From: JBAWAP01 sp049589355
GTDB taxonomy: Bacteria > Chloroflexota > Anaerolineae > VGOG01
Length of the DNA stretch: 13,027 nucleotides
Assembly: GCA_049589355.1 (NCBI GenBank)
Contig: JBAWAP010000031.1
Span: 1-13,027 of the forward strand
Direction of reading: 5' to 3'
Positions 1 through 5,072 of this stretch are shown in pieces. Within the stretch, counting starts at the first letter, position 1; every line of letters begins with the position of its first letter. The notes under the pieces are model-generated. The model saw only the letters and a list, made by a program, of their open reading frames with translations, made no database searches and was not told the DNA's origin. Both the position numbers and the translations under genes were made by a program.

Positions 1-53
1 GATGGGCATCGCTTGTGGCTCCTTGGGGCACCCGGTGGGATTACTCGCCGGGC

Positions 54-83
54 TTGACAAAGTCCGGCTATCAATGCTATCAT
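54..83 (+). promoter_or_regulatory. Sigma70-type promoter of the DUF6125-like gene
   Basis: A consensus -35 box TTGACA (54-59) is followed after 18 bp by TATCAT (78-83), preceded by TG two bases upstream (extended -10 like). Predicted transcription starts near 90, giving a leader of about 80 nt before the ATG at 171. No experimental support is available. Confidence 0.6.
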
Positions 84-85
84 CA

Positions 86-99
86 GGTGGCGAGCCACC
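86..99. promoter_or_regulatory. Palindrome at the predicted transcription start
   Basis: GGTGGCGAGCCACC is a perfect inverted repeat (two 6-bp arms, 2-bp centre) directly after the -10 box. Its place over the predicted start site suits a repressor operator or a 5'-UTR hairpin. The function is inferred from position only. Confidence 0.35.
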
Positions 100-170
100 G
101 ACGGCACGCTCACTTCCCAGCCCCGGATGGGGCGCCTACCTCGATCTCGCTCATAGCAAAGGAGCACACC

Positions 171-704
171 ATGCCAGCCCTCTACCCACTATCCGATGAA
201 CTCAAGGTGAACATGCTGCGCAAACTGGCCCTCTTCTGGGACGGCCAGTGGTTTCTGAAAACGGTAGATGAATTTGGCCTGGAGGCTGCCATCCGCCTGA
301 ACGCCAGGGTGCGGACCGCCTTTGGCCGCATCGAGATGCGCACCCTGTTGCGCGCCTTGGGCAAACGCCGGGCCGACTATCTGGCAGACGCCATCCGTGT
401 GATTGCCACCTATGGTGAGGTGCTCATGGGTGGTGTCCTCCGGGCCGATTTCCAGATGGTAACCACCACCCAGGCCGAAGCGCGGATCTACCGCTGCGCG
501 GCCTACGAGGGCGCCAAAATGGCCCGCCTGGGTCGGGTGGATCAGGCCTGCATCGCCTGTGAAACCCTGTGGGAGGCCTGGATCGAGGTTCTGCTGCCCG
601 ACACTTCGGTGACCATCCGTTATCCCATGCGCCAGGGTAAAGGCGACCCCCATTGTCATTTCATCATCACCCTGTCCTCTGACCCTGAAGGGAAGCCCCG
701 TTGA
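171..704 (+). CDS. DUF6125-like protein (ATC-hydrolase-like family)
   Basis: This 177-residue soluble protein resembles the DUF6125 / L-2-amino-thiazoline-4-carboxylic acid hydrolase-like families common in Chloroflexota and Firmicutes. It has an N-terminal helical part (FWDGQWFLKTVDEFGLEAA, about residues 19-37). The C-terminal half is Cys- and His-bearing, with ACIACETLWEAWIEVLLP and then GKGDPHCHF, which is the most recognisable family signature. No signal peptide or membrane segment is visible. The open frame extends upstream to base 15, but the ATG at 171 is chosen because AAAGGAG (158-164) lies 6 nt ahead of it and a promoter lies further upstream. It appears to be a single-gene unit, since the next gene runs the other way beyond a 1-kb gap. 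The biochemical role is not known; hydrolase activity is only suggested by the superfamily. Confidence 0.8.
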   Translation: MPALYPLSDELKVNMLRKLALFWDGQWFLKTVDEFGLEAAIRLNARVRTAFGRIEMRTLLRALGKRRADYLADAIRVIATYGEVLMGGVLRADFQMVTTTQAEARIYRCAAYEGAKMARLGRVDQACIACETLWEAWIEVLLPDTSVTIRYPMRQGKGDPHCHFIITLSSDPEGKPR

Positions 705-926
705 CGACCGGTTTCCTCTGCTCATGCGGTCGTAGTAGAGGGCACGCGGGCAAACATGGCTTGGACGGAGAGGGTCCAGACAACCGCGAACTGATGTCAA
801 AACCTTGGTTGTTTTGAAATGCTCTGGCCATCTGGCCCCGGTGTCCCAGCCCCTCAATGGCCCGTGCGATATGTGGGTGAAGTCAGTCTATAGTATCTGG
901 CGAGCGTCCCTGGCCTTCTGATAGAA
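705..926. other. Gene-free spacer before the 50-bp array
   Basis: No coding region is convincing here. A weak inverted repeat, CGACCG (705-710) and CGGTCG (726-731), lies just after the stop codon, but no T-tract follows, so it is not a clear terminator. Near 870 a TATGTGGGTGAAG stretch resembles the core of the downstream array, but it is 57 bp out rather than 50. Confidence 0.4.
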
Positions 927-1620
927 TATGTGAATGGTTTCTTCCTCTTTTACACGATTTCCTGCCCCTATTGTGCTATGCAAACCAATTTCTTATTCAT
1001 TACGATCACTTTGTATTGCTATGCAAATATGTAAACCTATTCAACTGCTTTTGGGCGACTCTATACCGATTAGTGCCTATGTCAATGCCTTCATACATTT
1101 TCACAACATTACGTATCGTTACTTCGATATGTCAATAGATTCTTGCTCAAGAAGCGTCCATCCCCTCCCGGAAATTGAAGTCTGAACTTTCTATCCCCTA
1201 GATCTGGTGATTCACAGGCAGCGGACCACCATATGTAGAATTGAGCAAACTCAAGAATGTGTTTTCAGTGGAACTGAGGGAGTGCCTTTTCTTCTACAAT
1301 ACTTCTTATCCTTGTCTTGATATGTAAATAGATTCTTGCATTTATACAGCCCTTCTTATCCCCACCTTCATATGTAAACCATCTATTGATGATGCACAAC
1401 ATTTCTTGTCCTTCCTTTGATATGTAAACATATTCACTTCCTTTTATAACACTCCTAAAATTTTCATGGATATGTAAATATATTATTACCACTTCAGACT
1501 ATTTCTTGTCTTTATTGAGATATGTAAATCTTTTCTTGCTATTCTACGCTATTTCATTTTTGCCCTGGCATACAAACTGGTCTTCTTTGCTGATGATATT
1601 CCCTACTCCCAATCGTATTG
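927..1620. repeat. Degenerate 50-bp periodic tandem array
   Basis: An AT-rich, T/C-biased stretch with a core close to TATGTAAAY starting at 927, 977, 1028, 1078 and 1128. After an interruption it resumes at 1321, 1371, 1421, 1471, 1521 and, weakly (TACAAAC), 1571. Spacings are 50, 51, 50, 50, then five times exactly 50. Away from the core the units are only loosely alike: positions 12-20 tend to ATTCTTGCT, 21-30 to TTYTACAAC, 31-40 to ATTTCTTRTC, and 41-50 to CTTNCTTTGA. Because 50 is not a multiple of 3 the array is unlikely to be coding, and short open frames across it on both strands look accidental. The array is much more AT-rich than neighbouring genes. Its role is unknown. Confidence 0.85.
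1154..1257. other. Interruption inside the 50-bp array
   Basis: The 50-bp phase is lost here. The non-repeat segment is bordered by the direct repeat CTCAAGAA at 1146-1153 and 1250-1257, which could be a target-site duplication around a 96-bp insert. After removal the two flanks make one full unit and one lacking its first 11 bases. An 8-bp match could also be chance in AT-rich DNA. Confidence 0.35.
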
Positions 1621-1760
1621 ATTACCGAAGAGCTTCAATGCCCCCCTTGGCTTTTGCTCCACTTTGAAATCCCTTCCATATCGCTAGCTCCGAGTTTCTT
1701 GAAGCTATGCCTAAAGGAAACTGTTCCACACCTCATCTCTGTAACTCCACGTTTCTGCAG
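1621..1760. other. Spacer between the array and the dehydratase gene
   Basis: No gene, no clear terminator and no further repeat units are visible. This is the downstream end of the minus-strand dehydratase gene, so a terminator would be expected on the minus strand, but no GC-rich stem with a T-tract was found. Confidence 0.35.
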
Positions 1761-2717
1761 CTAAGATAAGGCCACCCTCAGTCGCTCCAGGCTCAGGTTA
1801 CCGCCACTGAGCACGAGAGCCACCTTGTGTCCCTGCAGCCGTTCCTGCATCTTCATAGCCGCAGCCAGAGGTGCCGCCCCGGCCCCCTCGGCCAGATTGT
1901 GCGTCTTCTCCAGATAGAGGACGATGGCCCGGTAGATCTCCTCCTCGCTCACCAGGACGAAATCATCCAACAGATCCCAAAGGATACTCTGAGGCAAGGC
2001 GAAGGCGGTGCGGGTGGCCAGCCCTTCGGCTGCCGTCTCCATCTTGTCCTCCACCAGCCGCCGCTCCTTCCACGAGCGATAGGCCGCTGGAGCCTTCTCC
2101 GCCTGCACGCCGATAACCTGAATGGTCGGGTTGATGGTCTTGGCCACGATGCAGGCTCCCGCTGCCCCGCTACCTCCACCAATGGGCACGATGATGGCCT
2201 CGATGTCTGGCTGATCTTCCAGGATCTCCAGGGTCTCTGTGGCCACCCCGGCGATGAGCAGCGGCTCGTTGCCGGCATGGATGTAGCGATAGCCTCGTTC
2301 GGCGGCCAGAGCCTCGCAGCGCTCGCGGGCCTCATCGAAGTCCCGCCCGTGGAATATGACGTGTGCCCCCAGGCCACGCATGGCTTCCACCTTGCCTGGG
2401 TTGGCGCCCTCCGGCACGACGATGCTGGCCTCCACCCCGAAGAGGCGGGCCGCGTAGGCCACGGACTGCCCATGGTTTCCGGTAGAGGCAGCGATAACCC
2501 CCCGCCGTCGTTCATCGTCAGACAACTGCGACATCAGGTTGATGCCGCCACGCACCTTGAAGGCTCCCACCGGTTGGTGGTTTTCGTGCTTGACATAGAC
2601 CTCGCAGCCCAGCAGTTGGCACAGCGAGGAGTAGCGGTACAGCGGCGTGCGGGGTAGATAGCTGGCGATGATAGCTTTGGCTTTCAAGACATCCTGAAAG
2701 GTTGGCCGTTGATACAC
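1761..2717 (-). CDS. Threonine/serine dehydratase (PLP, catabolic type)
   Basis: Fold-type II PLP enzyme of 318 residues that deaminates L-threonine (and usually L-serine) to 2-oxobutyrate (or pyruvate) and ammonia in the cytoplasm. The Schiff-base lysine is K54 in GAFKVRGG. The substrate-binding loop is ASTGNHGQS, the phosphate-binding loop is the Gly-rich PIGGGSGAAGA, and a C-terminal SGGN motif is present. The length matches catabolic TdcB-like enzymes (about 330 residues). There is no C-terminal ACT domain, so isoleucine feedback like that of biosynthetic IlvA is not expected. The frame runs open to 2879, but the extra 54 residues look non-coding. The GTG at 2717 is chosen because AAGGAGG lies 5 nt upstream and the protein then begins where the family does. 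It could belong to a related subgroup such as serine racemase. Confidence 0.92.
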   Translation of the reverse strand: MYQRPTFQDVLKAKAIIASYLPRTPLYRYSSLCQLLGCEVYVKHENHQPVGAFKVRGGINLMSQLSDDERRRGVIAASTGNHGQSVAYAARLFGVEASIVVPEGANPGKVEAMRGLGAHVIFHGRDFDEARERCEALAAERGYRYIHAGNEPLLIAGVATETLEILEDQPDIEAIIVPIGGGSGAAGACIVAKTINPTIQVIGVQAEKAPAAYRSWKERRLVEDKMETAAEGLATRTAFALPQSILWDLLDDFVLVSEEEIYRAIVLYLEKTHNLAEGAGAAPLAAAMKMQERLQGHKVALVLSGGNLSLERLRVALS

Positions 2718-2741
2718 AGTTTCCTCCTTGGAATATGATAC

Positions 2742-2786
2742 GCCACGCGCCACGGATGGCGTGGCTAAGAATCTCCGATTCTTTAG
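2742..2786. promoter_or_regulatory. Two tandem inverted repeats in the dehydratase leader
   Basis: On the minus strand, CTAAAGAATC-GGA-GATTCTTAG (2765-2786) has near-perfect arms with one bulged base. It is followed at once by a second stem made of GCCACGC (2742-2748) and GCGTGGC (2759-2765). Both lie just ahead of the ribosome binding site of the dehydratase gene, so they could be an operator, a leader structure or a remnant of a terminator for the upstream lipoprotein gene. No T-tract is present. Confidence 0.45.
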
Positions 2787-2907
2787 ATGTCTGGCCCCTC
2801 CATTCCCAACAGGCCGAGCATGAGAAAGATCTCGCCCCGATGATGGATTTCGTGCTCCAGCACGTGCCAGGCGTGTCATCGGGATTCAATCGCCAAGCGG
2901 CTACCAC
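2783..2907 (-). pseudogene. Remnant of a DinB-like (DUF664-type) gene, 3' end
   Basis: The minus strand encodes WHVLEHEIHHRGEIFLMLG followed by LLGMEGPDI and a TAA at 2783-2785. This is the typical C-terminus of DinB/DUF664-type proteins, where the HxxxHH-like motif HVLEHEIHHRGE contributes metal-binding histidines. Upstream the same frame meets TGA (2876-2878), but the neighbouring frame gives RLNPDDT immediately before, so the original DDT-x-WHVLEHE continuity seems broken by a one-base frameshift. Only about 40 codons survive. The rest of the gene is gone, and the intact lipoprotein gene ends 12 bp away. Family assignment is from the motif alone. Confidence 0.6.
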
Positions 2908-2918
2908 TTGGCGATAAG

Positions 2919-4349
2919 CTAACGTGCACAGCGGAAGCCGACGTCGTCGTTGGCCAGGATCACGGAGCTATTACTCCGCGCGGCGGTGCGCGCCAAATCC
3001 TGGTCGAACCACCCGCCTCCTCGGATCACCCGGTATTTCTCGCCGAAGTACTGAGCCTCGGAGTCGCCGCCCGGATACCCTGGATACGGCTGGAACCAGT
3101 CGCTCGTCCATTCGGCTACGTTGCCCGCCATGTCCATCACCCCATAGGGGCTGCCCCCGTCGGGGAAGCTCCCCACTATGGTGGTCCTCCGGTAACCCGT
3201 CTCCTTGGTGTTCGCTTTGTTCACATCCCAATCGTTCCCCCAGGGATAGGTGCGGCCATCGGTGCCCCGAGCCGCCTTCTCCCATTCTACCTCGGTAGGC
3301 AGCCTTTTCTCCGCCCACTCGCAGAAAGCTTTGGCATCGTTCCAGCTTACCTTCACCACAGGGTGGTTGGGCTTGTTCGTAGCGTAGTATCGCCAAGATG
3401 TGTCCCCTGCTTTCTCCGCATCGGTGACGTAGCTCGTTTCCGCAACGAACTTCTCAAACTGCTCGTTAGTCACCTCAAACTGATCAATCTCAAAGGCATC
3501 CACGAAGACCGTGTGCGGTGGACGCTCAATCTTGTTTTCGCTCCCCATGGTGAACTCCCCGGCAGGGATAGCGATCATGGCCGCCCCTACCGCGGGGGGC
3601 GGAGGCGGCGGGGTCGGGGTCGCTTCGCCAGGCAATGCTCTCAGCTCCGCTACGGCCTCTCCTCCGTCTGGCTTGACGTCTAAGGCGCGAGTGAACTCCA
3701 TCTTCGCTTGCTCAAGGTTGCCCTCTTCGACGAGTTGGAGCCCATAGTTGACGCGGGCCGCGTACAGCTTCTCAATCATATCATCGTAGTTAGGGCTGAT
3801 GGCCAGAATCTGCTCGATCAATCCTATGACTTCCTCCCACTCTTCCGCTCGTTTGTCGTCATCGCTGGCTACCGCCCACGACTCGTGCAAGCTCCTTTCC
3901 AACTGTTCTTCCACAGTCAGTGTTCGCGGTGGTGCACTGGTAGCTGCTTGTTCTAGTCCCGCCTGGGCTTCCACTCCGTCGGGTTTGATCTTTAGAGCAC
4001 TGTTGAACTGCACTACCGCCCCATCAGGATCGCCCTCATCCAGGAGCTGGAGCCCATAGTTGACGTGGGCCGCGTACAGCTTCTCGGTCATATCATCGTA
4101 GTTAGGGTTGATGGCCAAAATCTGCCTGATCAACCCTATGACCTGTTCCCAGTCTTCCGCCGCCCACGGCTCGTGCAAACTCTGGGCCAACTGCTCTTCC
4201 AAAGCTAGCGTCGGCACTGGCGGAACTGGGGTCGGCATTGGCACCTGTGGGATAGGGGTAAAGGGTGCGGCTGGCGTTGCCTCTGGAGTAGGGGACGCAC
4301 AAGCCCCCAACAGCATAACTACAGCCAACAGTAGTAGAGGTTTTTTCAT
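2919..4349 (-). CDS. Lipoprotein with two TPR-like units and a SUMF1-like domain
   Basis: This 476-residue exported protein begins MKKPLLLLAVVMLLGAC, a lipoprotein signal peptide with lipobox LGAC (residues 14-17, Cys17 lipidated). A Thr/Pro-rich linker follows (18-48). Two homologous helical units of about 90 residues (about 48-135 and 144-240) share LEEQL/VEEQL, the NPNYDD/SPNYDD motif and KLYAAxVNYGLQL, and look like TPR pairs. After a second proline-rich linker (242-253), residues 257-476 form a formylglycine-generating-enzyme/SUMF1-like (C-type-lectin-like) domain with IPAGEFTMGS, RLPTEVEWEKAARG, MAGNVAEW, RGGGW and a C-terminal GFRCAR. The two active-site cysteines of true FGEs, expected after the RGG motif, are absent. 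A binding or structural role at the cell surface is therefore more likely than sulfatase activation. The ATG at 4349 has a G-rich sequence 8 nt upstream. Confidence 0.88.
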   Translation of the reverse strand: MKKPLLLLAVVMLLGACASPTPEATPAAPFTPIPQVPMPTPVPPVPTLALEEQLAQSLHEPWAAEDWEQVIGLIRQILAINPNYDDMTEKLYAAHVNYGLQLLDEGDPDGAVVQFNSALKIKPDGVEAQAGLEQAATSAPPRTLTVEEQLERSLHESWAVASDDDKRAEEWEEVIGLIEQILAISPNYDDMIEKLYAARVNYGLQLVEEGNLEQAKMEFTRALDVKPDGGEAVAELRALPGEATPTPPPPPPAVGAAMIAIPAGEFTMGSENKIERPPHTVFVDAFEIDQFEVTNEQFEKFVAETSYVTDAEKAGDTSWRYYATNKPNHPVVKVSWNDAKAFCEWAEKRLPTEVEWEKAARGTDGRTYPWGNDWDVNKANTKETGYRRTTIVGSFPDGGSPYGVMDMAGNVAEWTSDWFQPYPGYPGGDSEAQYFGEKYRVIRGGGWFDQDLARTAARSNSSVILANDDVGFRCAR

Positions 4350-4488
4350 TTGTTAGTCCCCCCTGTCAATTGCTTCCTATTGCCAGAACACACCCTGCAC
4401 TAACAGAAAAGCCCACCTGCCACTTGACGACAGACGCACTTCTGTGTATACTACCACTTGCCAGACTGTCGCCGCAGCTTAGCCGTCG

Positions 4489-4513
4489 CCCCTGGCTCCT
4501 CATGCCGAGGGGG
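4489..4513 (+). terminator. GC-rich hairpin followed by TTTT on the plus strand
   Basis: CCCC-T-GGC (4489-4496) pairs with GCC-GA-GGGG (4504-4512) across a 7-nt loop and is followed by GTTTT. As read this is a weak plus-strand terminator, yet no plus-strand gene precedes it. It lies just downstream of the small minus-strand membrane gene and might act as a structural end signal for either strand. The stem has unpaired bases. Confidence 0.3.
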
Positions 4514-4570
4514 TTTTCATGTCTCATTGTCCCTCTTATAGCACCGTTGGGCGCTCTTGGCAAGCAACGT

Positions 4571-4717
4571 CTAGCTTTTCTTTTTCCTATACAGCGCCCA
4601 TGCCAAAACCGCGATCCCTGCGATCCCGGCCAGGGCGATGTCCCAATGACCCAGGAGGGACGGCAGGATCACGCCCAAAAACATCAGCAACACCCAGGCA
4701 AGGCGTTCAGTGTTCAT
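4571..4717 (-). CDS. Small membrane protein, 48 residues
   Basis: The protein runs MNTERLAWVLLMFLGVILP, then SLLGHWDIALAGIAGIAVLA and WALYRKKKS. It has two hydrophobic stretches (about residues 6-22 and 27-43) separated by a short polar turn GHWD, with a Lys/Arg-rich C-terminal tail. By the positive-inside rule it is probably a two-helix hairpin with the tail in the cytoplasm. AGAGGA lies 9 nt ahead of the ATG. A sigma70-like promoter (TTGCGC, 17 bp, TAAAAT) ends 20 bp upstream of the ATG, giving a very short leader. This placement, together with the cassette repeat upstream, supports it as a real gene. No family is recognised and no function is proposed. Confidence 0.6.
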   Translation of the reverse strand: MNTERLAWVLLMFLGVILPSLLGHWDIALAGIAGIAVLAWALYRKKKS

Positions 4718-4734
4718 GGCTATGTATCCTCTGG

Positions 4735-4854
4735 CCTATTTTAGCATGTCTGGGCGATTTGCGCAACCTTAGCCGCCAGATTGCAACGAGGAAGCCACCT
4801 GTACAGTTCACGCAGGTGGCTTTCTCACTCCGTAAGTCATAGGTCAACCGACAA
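4735..4854 (-). repeat. Hairpin-promoter cassette, copy A
   Basis: One of two related direct copies (the other at 8168-8278). In minus-strand order it holds a block ending ACCTATGACTTACGGAGT, identical to the other copy over 28 bp. Next comes a 9-bp stem, AGCCACCTG (4793-4801) with CAGGTGGCT (4813-4821). Last is a promoter segment starting TTGCGCAAATCGCCCAG. The loop and the stretch between stem and promoter differ between copies, so conservation is concentrated in the flank, stem and promoter. Confidence 0.8.
4738..4766 (-). promoter_or_regulatory. Promoter of the small membrane gene
   Basis: On the minus strand, TTGCGC (4761-4766) is separated by 17 bp from TAAAAT (4738-4743). Predicted transcription starts near 4731, so the leader is about 14 nt and includes only the ribosome binding site. 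The motif continues AAATCGCC after the -35 box, as in two other promoters of this window. Confidence 0.6.
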
Positions 4855-4993
4855 AGCTTTCGATGTACTCCAACGATTGGTCGCACCACGCTGAACACCT
4901 CGCCTGCATCGGAGAAAGCGTAGTGCCAGCGGCCATCAACTTCAGCCGCGTTCAAAAGCTCAAACTTGCCAGTCTCGTGCGGTGTCAGTCGCT
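4855..4993 (-). pseudogene. Possible gene fragment abutting cassette A
   Basis: After a TAG on the minus strand (about 4994) an open stretch reads RLTPHETGKFELLNAAEVDG, then RWHYAFSDAGEVFSVV, then RPIVGVHRK. It runs straight into the conserved end of cassette A. Its composition looks protein-like and it has no start codon or ribosome binding site, which would suit a 3' gene fragment cut by cassette arrival. No family is recognised, and it may be chance open frame. Confidence 0.25.
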
Positions 4994-5072
4994 AATGCGG
5001 CGCAATGATGACGCCCTTGCAGAGCTACGTGTGATCGCCGACGTGGGATATTCGCCGCCCACGCTTCTGCCC

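Noticed and set aside
934..1492. Short open frames on both strands across the array (934-1185 plus, 1265-1492 minus)
   Set aside because: They run through non-coding repeats whose 50-bp period shifts frame each unit, have low-complexity composition and no ribosome binding site.
927..1620. CRISPR array
   Set aside because: The spacing is regular, but the repeated core is only about 9 bp, the copies are not identical, similarity runs through the whole 50-bp unit, and no cas gene is nearby.
2718..2879. N-terminal extension of the dehydratase
   Set aside because: It overlaps the DinB remnant and two inverted repeats, and does not resemble the family. A strong AAGGAGG precedes the GTG at 2717.
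2919..4349. Active formylglycine-generating enzyme
   Set aside because: The two active-site cysteines expected after the RGG motif are not present; the late Cys in GFRCAR is a general feature of the wider fold.
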